A stretch of DNA of 64,000 bases from Gordionus sp. m RMFG-2023 (GCF_954871325.1 NC_088775.1:81383561-81447560), one strand, 5' to 3'; positions 1-11,356 are shown, counted from the first letter of the stretch. Notes: generated from the letters alone by a model not told the origin. Translations and numbers: made by a program.

Positions 1-1130
1 ACATTTTAATATAATTTCAACAGTAAAATAAATTAACTTTTACAATTATCGTTACTTTATATATTTGATTTATAGCCACAAAATAATATACAAACAGATA
101 ATAATATAAAGTATTTTATATATAATATTATTACATGAATCAAATAAAATTTATAAAAATAAGAAAAAAATGTATATTACATGGGGAAAGGATGAACGTG
201 ATTCCGTATTAATATATTAAATAATAAGGGTCTTATTACATTTTAATAAATTTTGGTCGGTATTTAGCAAAGGTTGGTATTTAGAATATTTCCATAGATT
301 CACTTGAGAATAATTGGCTGTCAGACTTATGACATTCTAGCCAATATTATTGCAGAAATCCATAGGTCTTACAAAATTCAAAACAAGGTTAAGATGATTA
401 CGGATAATGGGTCTAATTTCCTGAAGGCCTTCAGGTTTTAAATTTATTATAATTTTTTTATAATATGATAATGTAATAGCTGCTATCGTTCATCCTAGTT
501 TTAAGTTAAATTGACCATACATTAATTTAACTGAATCTAAAGGGCAACTTGATAGGCTGATGGTAACGTTAAAAAATGGCATGCCTAACTACGATACCAT
601 AGCAAGATCGAAACCGCAGCCTTCCATAGACGATTTTTTTGAAATAAATAATAATAATATTATTATTGAACCTCTAGATGCTTTTTTTAAATCTAAAAAT
701 ACTAATTTAAATATTTTTGATGATTTTTTTCATATAAAAAGTTTGTTTATTAAATTTAATACTGCGTTGCCCTCAAGTGCTAGTGCTGAACGATAATTTA
801 GTATGGCAAAGCTTATACTTTCAGATCGTCGCTCTAGACTTGGGGATGACAGTACCGAAATGTTATTATTATTAAAGTGCAATAATAAATAAATTATATA
901 TATATGTAACAAATTATAGTCATGTTTTTCAATATTTTATTTGTGGAAATAAAGATACGTAAAAAAAAATATTTTAAAAAAAAATCAAAGTAGCGTAAAA
1001 AGTAGCTTAAAGTAGCTAATAGCGCGCTACTCATTTGAAAACGATAGCGGTAGCGATAGCGAACTACTTTTATTATAAAATAGCGGTAGCGATAGCGCGC
1101 TACTTTTAAAAGTAGCGTTTAACAACACTG
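1..1130 (+). mobile_element. hAT-1 DNA transposon, 3' part, degenerate
   Basis: Two transposase pieces are readable on the + strand. The first, near 300-440, gives ITDNGSNFLKAF, the DNG-N segment of the hAT RNase H-like catalytic core. The second, near 560-890, ends in PSSASAER followed by a SDRRSRLGDDS-like tail, which is the hAT dimerisation region. A stop lies just after ASAER, so the copy is dead. From about 990 the DNA becomes a cluster of TAGCG/CGCTA motifs, typical subterminal repeats, and ends at 1130 in TTTAACAACACTG, a hAT-type terminal inverted repeat. The 5' end lies outside the window. The following 8 bases, CACGACAC, would be its target duplication, but the partner cannot be seen. 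Confidence 0.75.
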
Positions 1131-1650
1131 CACGACACCCCCACTGGACATATTTCATCACCTCTGACAATTCCTACCACCATGCTGTAAATTCCATATA
1201 TAGTAAAATACTCCTTCTAAACCCTGAAACACAGTCGCCATCTATATCTGAAATATCGGTGCAGACACACTCAAACCAACAGCAACCTCCGAAATCAAAC
1301 AACCCCTTTGGTGTAGTTATAGTCAACAACCTCTGCATCTCTTTCCTCACCCGTAATTGCAAATATGCATTCGAAAAATCCACTAGAAAACATCTGTCCC
1401 CATTCAAATAGAACAATGTTTCCTCTATCCTGGTTAACGGATACTTCACCTCAACCACATATGATTCAAACGTTACCCGGAAATCCGCATACAACCGCAA
1501 CTTCCCATTGGCCTTCTTCATGGGTACCAAAGGCGTCGCCCACTCGCTGTACTCAACCGGGCTCACTATGCCCTCTTCTAACCAGCGATCTAACTCTCTC
1601 TCCACCTCCTGCCTCCATTCAAAATAACTCTATGCACAGCACAATATTTT
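1131..1650 (-). mobile_element. Ty3/gypsy reverse transcriptase fossil fragment
   Basis: The minus strand encodes part of a Ty3/gypsy reverse transcriptase, with EYSEWATPLVP and KKANGKLRL followed by DFSNAYLQL, and ends where the YMDD region would be. It resembles the same stretch of the full element at 34998-43082 but differs at many residues, so it is an older or separate lineage. It has no LTRs and is a short, broken, ancient fragment. The hAT-1 element appears to have inserted into it at its low-coordinate end. Confidence 0.85.
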
Positions 1651-1652
1651 GG

Positions 1653-1740
1653 TTAGTGTTGTTAAACGGCTCGTTTTGAGCCGATTTTTAAATACGGCTA
1701 TCCAGAAAAATATTACGCAAGCCAAAAGATCATAGTAGGA
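1653..1740. mobile_element. MITE-A, truncated copy
   Basis: It begins with TAGTGTTGTTAAACGGCTCG, the MITE-A end, and runs through the internal GAAAAATATTACGCAAGCC block. It is cut short where the hAT-2 end starts at 1749. Confidence 0.7.
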
Positions 1741-1748
1741 ACATAGAC

Positions 1749-3185
1749 CAGGGCCTTAGCCAGAAATTTTTCGCTAGGGGGGCCTGCTGCTTACTTAAGG
1801 GGGCCACTATTTTTTTTTAAATAAAACAAATAATTAAGCATTTATATAATTTTTATTTTTATTAGAAATTTATTAATGTAATATAAATACAAAATAATAT
1901 TATATTTACAATTCTTTAAATGCATGATGATATTTTTTTATTCATAATATTTAGGATAAAATTATGTGTTTTTTTAACTTCTGCAGGTAATAATCCTTAT
2001 GCTATTTTCATTTTATAATGTAACGTTTCAATATTTAAGTTTAATAATAATTCTAAGAGGCCATTTTATCCGATATAAAATAATCAGGGTCAAAGTGGGA
2101 TAATGTATTAAAACATGATAGAAGATTATAGTCATCTTATGTAAATCTATCTCAAAAACGATCAACACAAAGTAATCAATAATTTCATACAATCAAATTG
2201 TAATTTGGTATCGACTAAATCTTAAAAATTTATAAGCATTTTACGTACCCTTGATAATTTGTTGGGAGTGAGATTAAATTTTCTAAAAATTTTCAGCCTT
2301 AATTCTAATCAAATCAAGATAATTGTCGCTTCTTACTAAATTAATATCTACTGACTGTAGATTCCTATTTAGTGGATCTTTTGTTTTTATATCTCATAAA
2401 TTATAATGGCGAATATAACGTAATTTATATTAACGCATTGAGATAAAAGACAAACTCAATCATGAGTGGAAACCTTTGAATTAAGAGTTCTATTAGTAAA
2501 GTAAATTAAAACTTCACCAATAGCCTTTAAGAGAGATGTTTCTAAATGACCAGTCCACCTCTGGTCTAAAAGTCTCTCAAGAGTATGGCTTGAATATCAG
2601 GATACGCTAAAGCGCCTCAAAAATTATATAACGCATTGGATATATTAAAAAAATTAGAAATGATAACCATAATATATTTTGAACCACAAGATGCAATATT
2701 GGTTGTAGCAATGTATAAAAGGAACTTTTTTATTAATTTTTCTTTTGAAGTACGGTTTGCACCTCTTCATTTTAGCCAGAAATAACGTTTGCCCCATCAT
2801 ATGCCTGGCTTATTATATTCATTTAATTAATATTTAACCCATTAAGTTGCTTTAAAATGCAATTAGTAATGCTTTCAGCAGAACAGAAAGATATTGTAAA
2901 TTAATAATTCCTCTTAAATTTTCTTAGAATTCTCTAGAAAAAATATAGCAAATAATAATACTCATGTTTTCCCAACATTATGCATCTTTTATCTCATCAG
3001 CCTTAAGACAAATAAAGGCATCTCACTTTTGTTATATTTATCTGATATTCAAACACCATATCTGCTATAAGAGATATTACTTCGTATTGAATCTGGGGTG
3101 ATGTATATTGGGCATTTTGGGTATAAATTTCAAATTTTATTTAATTCAGGATCTTTTTGGATGGTGTATGATAATATTACTATAA
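1749..3185 (-). mobile_element. hAT-2 DNA transposon remnant
   Basis: The element starts with CAGGGCCTTAGCCAG, a typical hAT terminus of the CAGGGGCGTAGCC type. The minus strand holds decayed hAT transposase fragments: SQAYDGANVISG near 2770-2810 (the G-YDGA-NMSG motif), ERLLDQRWTGHLE near 2540-2580 (the RW--R-EA motif), and a C-terminal piece near 1925-2010 containing VKKTHNFIL. Several frames and stops interrupt it. No matching right end or target duplication is visible before the MITE-A copy at 3189, so the right side is probably lost. Confidence 0.65.
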
Positions 3186-3188
3186 ATA

Positions 3189-3404
3189 GTTAGTGTTGTT
3201 AAACGGCTCGTTTTGAGTCGATTTTTAAAAATGGATAACACAGTATTTTATCCAGAAAAATAAATTTTGTTCATAGAAGGAGCAAAGGTCTAGACATATA
3301 GTATCGAAATTTCAAGGCTTACTCAATATTTTTCTGGCTAAAATAATGAGTTTGCCGTTTTTTAAAATCGGCTCAAAACGAGCCATTTAACAACATTATC
3401 TAAT
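3189..3404. mobile_element. MITE-A, full-length copy
   Basis: About 215 bp. The left end TTAGTGTTGTTAAACGGCTC is complementary to the right end GAGCCATTTAACAACAT, and pairing continues inward (GGCTAA... with ...TTGCC), so the single strand would fold into one long hairpin. No transposase is encoded. It sits against the left end of the hAT-5 fragment at 3405-3653. Confidence 0.8.
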
Positions 3405-3653
3405 ATGTTTGCTAATTAAATAAAAATACTCGCCGAAAAATATGATAAAATACCGAATAGGTGAATTTTTTGTTATACCATGTCGAATATTATTTTTAAA
3501 AATTCCATGCCAAAAAATTTTTTTTTTTAACACGGGCAGAGCCGGGCCATAAGAAATTTTTGAAAAAAAATATGCGCCAGGCCGGGCCGAAATTTTTTTT
3601 TAAAAAAAACGTTCCGGGCCGGGCCGTGCAAATGGTACCTTTGCAGGTCTCTG
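3405..3653. mobile_element. hAT-5 element, 3' fragment
   Basis: It contains the repeated GGGCCGGGCC subterminal motif of hAT-5 and ends in TGCAGGTCTCTG at 3653, followed by ATATATAT, the kind of 8-bp target seen for the 20249-22171 copy. The first 40 bases match the DNA to the right of MITE-A in the 30323-31147 copy, so both copies share the same MITE-A insertion. Confidence 0.7.
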
Positions 3654-4094
3654 ATATATATTATAAATAATAATAATTAAAATTTTATATTAATGTATTA
3701 TATTAAATTATAATAAACTATTTTAATTATATAAATAAATTTAAATATTAAATATAATATTAAATATAATATTAGATATAATATAAATTATACTAATTAT
3801 GTAAACTAGTTTAATTTTCTATATATTTTGTTGTCCCAGAAGCCGACCAAGGTCGGCTCATGTTGCCCATTGGGTCGGGTCTGAATGGCTAAATGGGTTG
3901 GATCGGGTTTAAGGTTGTTTTTTTCGGCTCAAACCTTGTTGGGCTATTGGCTAAACCCATCCGACAGCAATTTAACAGCACTACTGCAGAGAAATCAATA
4001 TTAGTTTTAACTCTCTTGCAATTGTGGGAATATTAATAGATATTGATAAAGCATTTATTATTTTGTATGATTGATCTTCATGTATTCTGTTGGG
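3654..4094. other. Intergenic, AT-rich, with GTCGG-rich patch
   Basis: No gene is visible. Between about 3835 and 3985 there are short inverted GCCGA/TCGGC and GGGTCGGG motifs followed by TTTAACAGCACTACTG, which looks like the decayed end of another hAT element. Confidence 0.4.
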
Positions 4095-5215
4095 TCTCGT
4101 GATCAATATAAAAATTTATCAATAAGATCACCGCCTACATGATAAGATTTTTATTGGATGTAAACATCCCTTTATAGCCTTTATCTACCCCCCTAATATT
4201 CCCACCCTTTTTGGTGGCGATGTTTTAATTATACCTTTAATAATAATAAAACTTCTTTTATAAATTTTAAAAAGAATAACTTAAATTATTTTAGATCTAC
4301 TACTAACCAAAATATTGTGAATATAAAAGAGTTATTTTTTAGATCATGAATTCAATTTTAAACCATCTCTTTTTCAATGATTTGGCATGAATATGAGTTT
4401 GCCGAAAATGTTCAATCCTTTTAAATGCAGAAAATTTTTTCATAGAAAATATTATCTGTTTACATGTAATATATAGATTTGGTCGATGATGAGATATTAT
4501 TATATATTATAGGTCTATAAAAAAAGTATTAATTTTAGAGCAATATATATTGCCCTATTTCTTATGACATATATAATATATAGACTGACGATTCATTTAT
4601 TAAGTGTAGGGCAGCATTTAAAAATGATATATATTGATTTTGATTTTAAAAAATTATAAGTAACGTTATAACGCTCAATAAAATTTGCTAGATCAAAGTC
4701 AAAATGTTTTGACTTCAAAATTTGCCGGATCCATTTTACGGAAGGTATCGGAACGGACGCAATATGAAGATGTATATCATTTTTAATGAGATTGACATTT
4801 GACGGAACATATGTAAAATTGGATCTGTTTCCACTTTGAATGCAGCCTAGATCAGCTGGAGATGCCATCTTGGTTACACTAATAATTATTAAAATTTTAA
4901 ATGAGAACATAATTTATTCCTATATCTTATGCAAGCTTTTTTAAAGAATTACCGGATCATCGAGATATTAAGGTAGAAAATTATCAATTTAATAGTAGTT
5001 TTAAACATGCTATATGTGTTACCAAAATGGCGGGTCCAACCATTTTAATGAATAAATTGTCAGTCTAGGTATTATATATGTCATTGCCTAAATTTCCCCA
5101 ATAAAATTATACTAGCCCCTTTAAAGGCGCCTACCCCTACCCTTTCAAAGAAAATTGGATGTAAACTGTTTTCACACCCCTCCATCTTATGTAGACACGG
5201 ACCAACATTTTAATT
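4095..5215. repeat. Tandem segmental duplication, copy 1
   Basis: This segment and 5270-6715 share a long collinear order of matching blocks: a CTACCCCCCT-rich start, TTTGGTGGCG versus CTTCGGCGGCG, ATAACTTAAATT, ATATTGTGAATATAAA, TTATTTTTTAGAT, AATATATAGATTTGGT, AAAAAGTATTAATTTT and a final CCTACCCCT block. Copy 1 carries the 4564-5084 element; copy 2 lacks it. Confidence 0.65.
4564..5084. mobile_element. TIR DNA transposon, about 520 bp, family uncertain
   Basis: The left end ATGACATATATAATATATAG continues as ACTGACGATTCATTTATT and is matched in reverse complement by the right end (AATGAATAAATTGTCAGTCTAG then TATTATATATGTCAT), giving terminal repeats of about 40 bp. A minus-strand ORF (4593-4910) contains RSNFTYVPSNVNLIKNDIHL and SVKWIRQI, which faintly recalls a THAP-type zinc finger, but the cysteine pattern is incomplete. 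It could be a P-like derivative. The family call is a guess; the inverted ends are clear. Confidence 0.5.
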
Positions 5216-5269
5216 TGGAGCAAAGTATGTAAGTCTACCCTATACACAGGATGTTCAATCAATTCGCTC

Positions 5270-6715
5270 ATTCAGCGTCTACATAACAGCATTTTCACTG
5301 GATGCAAATCCCCTTCAAAAATCTTTGCCTACCCCCCTCCCCCCTAAAAATTCCGTCGCCTTCGGCGGCGGTGTCTCCCTATTATTATTTTTAACTTTTT
5401 AATTTATTGATACTCTTTTCAGAGACTTTATAAAGGATAACTTAAATTCAGGGATCCAAACCGAACCTGAACCGAACCGTTAAACCACTAAAAACCGGTA
5501 TTTTTATCAAACTCAAACCGAACCTAAACCTCAAAAAAATTTCTAGCTGAACCTGAACCGAACCGCTAAAATGCCTCTGAACCAGTTTGAGTCTCATAAT
5601 TTTATGCTTATAAAATAATGTGTAAGTTATTACTAGTAGTATATAGCAAAAATTTTAATTATATTCAAATTGTTTTAAAAATTATTATCAACACATTTAA
5701 TTGATAAACGTCAGTCATAATTTTTATAAACTTTAGTATATTGCCATTTTACAACATTTTTTAAATATTTTAAGCTTGTAAATTATGATACCTAGAAAAA
5801 AATTTAATCTAATATATAAATTATTTACATATAGTACTAATGTGATCATACTGTCAATGCCAGTTACCCAAGTTAGAGTGGAAAGATGTTTTCCAACAAT
5901 TAAATTTATTTTATCTCCTTATAGATGTAATTTTAGTGAGACGAATTTTGAAAATATATTAATTGTGCGGCTTAATAAAAATTTTTTAAGTAATTGTTCA
6001 AATTAAAATAATTCATTGATATATTTATTTGTTATATTTATAAATTAAATATTATTTTATAATGTGCAATTAATAAAAATGAAGGTTTTTATTTTAATTA
6101 TAAAATAAAAAAAAAATTTCCTTATACAATATCCTAAAGTAGGTTTGAATACAAAAATTTTCAAACCGGTTTTTAGATGTTTGAACCGAACCGATATTTT
6201 TATTTTTTGCAAACCGAACCGGAACCTTGAACCGTTATTTTTATCCGAACCTGAAACGAACCGATATTCGTTTCGGTTTGGATCCCTGCTTAAATTAATC
6301 TATCTCTACTACCAACTATCGATATTTTGTGAATATAAAGAATTTATTTTTTAGATAATAAATTCAATTAAAACCTCCATTATTTACAATGAATTAATTA
6401 TTATGGCAATATGAGCTTTCTGAAATATCTAGACCTTTTAAATTACATTTAAAAGGATAGCAGAAAGTTTTATTTGGAAATGTGAATGATTGTTTGCAAT
6501 ATATAGATTTGGTAGATGAATTGTATTATAATAATTCTATGATAAAAAGTATTAATTTTTACAGCAATAAATTTTGTACTATTTGATCTCAAAATTTAAT
6601 AGATAACCCCCAAAAATTTATCTTACCATAATTAAAGCAGCCTATCCCCTACCCCCCTTAAAAAATAGGATGCGAATTGTTCCTACCCCTCCCGCTCATG
6701 AAAATATAAAGTTAA
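5270..6715. repeat. Tandem segmental duplication, copy 2
   Basis: Second copy of the 4095-5215 unit, without the 4564-5084 insertion but with hAT-3 at 5449-6288. Copy 1 still has the uninterrupted ATAACTTAAATTATTTTAG at the hAT-3 site, so it serves as a natural empty site. Similar but shorter pieces occur near 44285-44440. Confidence 0.65.
5449..6288 (+). mobile_element. hAT-3 DNA transposon, internally deleted, with target duplication
   Basis: The left end CAGGGATCCAAACCGAA and right end TTCGGTTTGGATCCCTG are inverted copies, flanked by a perfect 8-bp duplication CTTAAATT (5441-5448 and 6289-6296), the hAT signature. AACCGAACC motifs repeat under both ends. The only coding remnant, 5785-6006 (+), includes MPVTQVRVERCFPTIKFILS and ENILIVRLNKNF, the hAT dimerisation domain with Cys where Leu is common in VERLFS. 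The rest of the transposase is missing, so it is non-autonomous. Confidence 0.9.
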
Positions 6716-7030
6716 GATGATCTCTGGCATAGGCATTATAGTATCCCTCGTTGGGATCCTCGGTAGTAGAGATCCGGTGCCCCAGCTTTTTAAAAAAGGC
6801 CAGGTCATGATAGCCGAACGACGTTAAAGTAGTGGCGATTAATAGTAGGAATGTATAGTTGACAGGCAGCGATGACGAATATTTAGCATATTAACCTCGG
6901 TGTCTAGTACAGCGTCCATTTATTTGGAGGGGCAAGATGATCGATGCATCAGAAAGCCCATGCTAGGAGTTCCCTACTCTCAATGGGATCATGGTAGAAC
7001 AATCAGACCTTTAATCATCGAATTGTAACG
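6705..7030 (-). other. GC-richer island, unidentified
   Basis: This 0.3-kb stretch stands out from the AT-rich surroundings. The minus strand reads as an interrupted protein-like frame with segments such as VLDTEVNMLNIRHRCL and TTEDPNEGYYNAYARDH, with two stops between them. It may be an old retroelement or host-gene fragment, or an RNA gene. No tRNA boxes, rRNA or snRNA core was recognised. Confidence 0.3.
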
Positions 7031-7722
7031 ACTGAAATATATAGCGGTCATGTAATTTTCATAGTAAAAAATAATATATAATAACAAACATTGATACTCA
7101 GTATACACATATAATTTCATTAAATAATCACACAAATGATGAAAATATAATCTTTAATATCAATATTAATTGTAAATAATATTTTATAATATTAAATACA
7201 AAACAATTCTATAAATATTAAATGCAAAACAATTTTATAAATATTAATTGCAAAACAATTTTATAAATATTAATTACAAAACAATTTTATAAATATCAGA
7301 TATAAATCAATTTCATCATTCATAAAAGGTAGGGTGAGCCTGATTGACCAAATAATTCACATGATAAACTAGACAAAATCATTTAGAAACTAATTGTAAT
7401 AGTTTGTTCACTTCTTTAAAGAACATTATAGAATAATAATTCATATTTTACTTTATATCTTTTTTTATCCTAAGAGGTATAATTAGTTATTGCTAACAGT
7501 TTTTGAAAAAAATATTTGAAGGAATTATTTCCAAAAATTCTTAAAATATAATATTTACAAATTATAAATTGAGCAATAAATAAGCTTAAGATATTTGAGC
7601 ATATAAATTTTAAGCTTAAGCGAAATTTAGCGAAAAGTTAAGCGACAAAATACCTAATTAAAACTTAAAAATAGTAAAGGCGGTACGATACGGATAGACT
7701 CTACCCATATTATCAATTTAAC
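7031..7722. other. Intergenic DNA upstream of PNO1
   Basis: AT-rich. It holds the 26-bp tandem repeat at 7200-7305. The last 50 bases before the PNO1 start are richer in G and C (GGCGGTACGATACGG), but no recognised promoter element is present. Confidence 0.4.
7200..7305. repeat. 26-bp tandem repeat
   Basis: About four copies of AAACAATTTTATAAATATTA plus a 6-bp linker, with a 26-bp period (starts at 7201, 7227, 7253). Confidence 0.75.
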
Positions 7723-10700
7723 ATGGAAACGGGAGATTTTAAAATATTTCAGGATAAAAAGCGAAAGAGTCTTGATACATTAGAAAAGATAAACATAGAA
7801 CCATCATATAAAAAATCACAGTTTTCTCTTGCATCAAATTCATATCAGGTAATATTTCTAGTTTATTAATTTAAATTCCATTTAGCATTCAAATGATTTG
7901 AGAAAAATATATATACCCTCTCATCGATATACACCATTGAAAGAAAATTGGAAAAAAATATATGTTCCCATAGTTGAACAATTAAAATTGCAAATACGTT
8001 TTAATCTTAAAACTAGGAATGTTGAAATGAAAGTAAAATTAAGATTTAATTAATATATTCTATACTGACTTTAGGCAAGTCAACATACAGAAGATATTAG
8101 CTCTCTTCAAAAAGGTGCAGATTTTATTAAAGCGTTTGCTCTAGGATTTGATGTTGAAGTAAAATAATTATAATTTCATTAATATGTTTTTGTTAAGGAT
8201 GCATTGGCCCTGGTTAGAATGGATGAATTGTTTTTAGAGTCATTTGAAATTCAAGATGGTACAATAATTTTATAATTACATTAAAATGGATACCTGTGGG
8301 TTTGGAGGAATAATGATGTGATATTTAAAGCTAAGCAGAGCCAGACCAAAAAAGATTAAACAGGCTGGGTTTAAAAAAATAAAAATCTGGACTGGGCTAA
8401 TCTCAAAAAAATTTTATATTAATTATTAGAAAATCTTAATGAAGTGTTTAAAACTCATGCTTATATCTTTTATTATTGCAAGATTATCATTGAATTTGAA
8501 GCTGGCTGAGAAGTTAAGAAAATGATATTGTCATTTGAAAAAAATATGAAGAGGTTGGGGTTAGATTTCATTTTACTAATTTTCTTTTTTTCTACTAATA
8601 GATTGAGGGGTTAAATTGTCATTGGCTTAGGAGATGTAGAAGTTCCTGTTTCTAGATGAATATGATATTAAATACTCAATTTATTATTCTATTGATGATT
8701 TCAGAGTTTGGCAGCTTTGTGAATACTTATATCTAAGATATAAGATTTTTTAAATATCTTGTACTTTATATCTATAAAAATTTTAATAATACTTTATATA
8801 TTTTTGTTTAAAAATTTCAACCATTCTTTTCATATATTTTTTTATTAATATTCTTTATTATTTCATATCACACTAACCTTTTTTTTGTATGTAAATTAGA
8901 CAATTCAATTTTATGATCTTTACATATTCTTATTAATCATTTAGTTATTAACTTATTTTATAGGGTGGAAGAATATATTTATTTATATCTCATTGTTCAA
9001 CATTTTGGATTGCCTTTTGGACTCAGTTTACTAGCTAGTGTTGTTAAACAGCTCATTTTGTAACTCAATTTTTTAGCTAAAAATCTTGCCTAAGCTTCGA
9101 GATTTTGATAATATATGTCCAGACCTTTGTTCCTTCTATGAGCAAAATCTTCAGGCTTGCGAAATATTTTTCTGGATTAAAAGTTAGCCATTTTTAATAT
9201 CAGCTCAAGCCTAATATTTGAGTAATTTTGATTTGTTTATTGTATATGCCTAATAAAAAATTGTTTGTTTTGATTTTTAATTATATTTAGATTTTATAAT
9301 CGTCAAAATATAATTTGTTTACCAGTGTTTTTGAACATTTAAAACAATTTTTAATTGATTTGAAAAATCTCATAAAAGTTATATTGAGATTTTTAAAAAT
9401 GTCAAACCCAATATTTTAGAAAAAAATATGCAACCCATTGTGCTTATAGATGGGAGAAATGTTTGGGCATCTATTAACAAAATCTTGAGGCTTGTATAAT
9501 GTTTCTTAATAAAAGGCTGAATAGCCATTGGATGACACTACATTTGAATATTAAGTTATGGAATTTGATGTCATTTATCTCTCAACCTTTTGGAGTATTT
9601 TTCTCTATATACTTCTGTTGGTAGGGTTCTACATCTCTCCATTTCTTCTCTTATTGCTGGGCACACAAATTTCTCACCTGGCAGATGAATTGAAAAAGAT
9701 TACAAGTGAATACTGTTTAAAAAAAATGGATTCCATCTACCTCTAGTTATTTTTTATCTAGGAATTATTAAGTATTAATCAGGTACTAAATATTAATACA
9801 AAACATATTTAGTTTTTATATTTTTTCCATTCTAGCTTGATACCAATTTTGGCATATTTTTTAATATTTTGCCTAACTTTACTTCTTCTTTTACTGTCTA
9901 TTAAAGTCGATTAAGAAAACAATTATGCACCAAACTTTAATTAAAATTTTCAGAATAAATTCTTTAAGTCACTTTTTAACTGTATGATTCAAAATTTTAT
10001 TACTAATAATTTTTCTCTTTATAAGCACTAATAAAGTTCGAAACATTGGCATAAAATTTCAACTTAAATGGAATCCCAAAGATTTAGTTAAATATTTGAG
10101 TGATTCATGACAGTTTTTTTGGAGGGGGGGGGGGTCGGGTATTTTTTTCTACCTTCTAAGTTTTTTCTAGCATATTTTAAAATATAAAAGTAAAACGTTA
10201 TTGTTTCTAGATAAAAAAGTAATTCTGTTACATTTATCTTATGATATTTCTACAATAATTAGGATTTTATTATCCCCTTAAACTTTTTTTTTTACAAACA
10301 TTATTCACAGAGTTGTTAAAAGATACTTTTTAAATGGATCTCGTCTAAAATAATATCTAGATACAGATATTTTAATCAAAAATCTATCTAGATACAGATA
10401 CCACATTTTTATATCTAGATACAGGATCTAGTCCTTTAACAACTCTGATTATTCATCTTTATTAAAAATTTATATCTATAAAATTAAAAATACAATTTTA
10501 TAATAATATAAAACCTAATTAAAAATATTATAATTTATAATTATATAATTAGAAATAAAATTCTATAATTGAGTCCCCAAAAAGGAACCATAATTGTGTC
10601 TAAAAATTTATATTTGAATTTTTTGTCGAATAAAAAGGAATTCTATTGGTTCATTTGTGAAAAGTCGTATTTTATGATTTTTTAAAAACAAAAATGTTGA

Positions 10701-11356
10701 AGGCGAAAAATGCCCGTTAGTAGAAGTCACTACTGAAGTGAATAAACGGTTTTTAAAATTTTTGTATTTGTTTATCTTTTTAATTTCAGCCTGTGTTATT
10801 AAATTGAAATTTATGTTTGAAGGGAATGATGATAACACACGTGTAGTCCCATATGAGTGATTTGCCGAGGGCCCAAGGTATGGTTGTCATATCATCAGAT
10901 CTTAAACCATCTACTTGTAATAAATTTGATGGTTCGAGATTGTTTGGAATGTGTGCTAAACTATATTCATAATAAAAAATAATAAATATATAATTCACAT
11001 TTTTTATAGTCAAACCATTAAAGGGGGATCATTTGAGTCGTGCTATTGGTAGGATAGCAGGAAAGCATGGCAAAACAAAATTTACTATTGAAAATGTCAC
11101 AAAAACTAGAATAGTTTTGGCTGAAAAGTATAATTTTTTTAAAAAAAATTTTCATTAAATTTTTTTTAGCAAAATTCATATTCTAGGCTCATTTCAAAAT
11201 ATACGCACAGCAAGAACAACATTATGCAATTTAATTCTAGGTACGAAATTTAATGTATTTCTATCTCAGCTATTTATTTTAAATTTAGGCAGTCCTGCTA
11301 ATAAAGTTTATGGTAATATGCGATCAATTGCGGCAAGACTTTCTGAAAGATATTAA
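7723..11356 (+). CDS. PNO1: PNO1, partner of NOB1, 40S ribosome assembly factor
   Basis: PNO1 is an RNA-binding KH protein that binds nucleolar and cytoplasmic pre-40S particles, recruits the nuclease NOB1 and controls 3' processing of 18S rRNA. Seven exons, all GT-AG: 7723-7848, 7886-8032, 8075-8158, 8198-8258, 11010-11127, 11170-11240 and 11289-11356, giving 224 residues (vertebrate forms about 250). [19 protein letters not shown] opens the first KH-like fold near residue 55, and [18 protein letters not shown] is the second, with His in place of the usual second Gly of [17 protein letters not shown] and [17 protein letters not shown] follow. The start is the first ATG in frame. Introns are 37, 42, 39, 2751, 42 and 48 nt; the long one holds MITEs. 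All phases agree, so the gene looks intact. Confidence 0.95.
9034..9215. mobile_element. MITE-A, degraded copy in PNO1 intron 4
   Basis: Begins CTAGTGTTGTTAAACAGCTC and shows the inner blocks (TTGCCTAAGC, TTTTGATAATATATGTCCAGA, TTTCTGGATTAAAAGTTAGCC). The right terminal repeat is decayed. Confidence 0.65.
9390..9530. mobile_element. MITE-A, strongly decayed copy in PNO1 intron 4
   Basis: Internal MITE-A blocks remain (TCAAACCCAATATTTTAG, GGGAGAAATGTTTGGGCATC, AAAATCTTGAGGCTTG), but both ends are lost. Confidence 0.45.
10308..10447. mobile_element. hAT-4 MITE with perfect target duplication
   Basis: 140 bp from CAGAGTTGTTAAAAGATAC to CCTTTAACAACTCTG, flanked on both sides by ATTATTCA (10300-10307 and 10448-10455). 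The inner part is repeated TATCTAGATAC, the subterminal motif of the larger hAT-4 element at 19993-23838, so this is its internally deleted derivative. It lies in PNO1 intron 4. Confidence 0.9.

Noticed and set aside
9558-9746. Hydrophobic 62-codon ORF inside PNO1 intron 4
   Set aside because: Short, no homology recognised, inside an intron with decayed MITEs.
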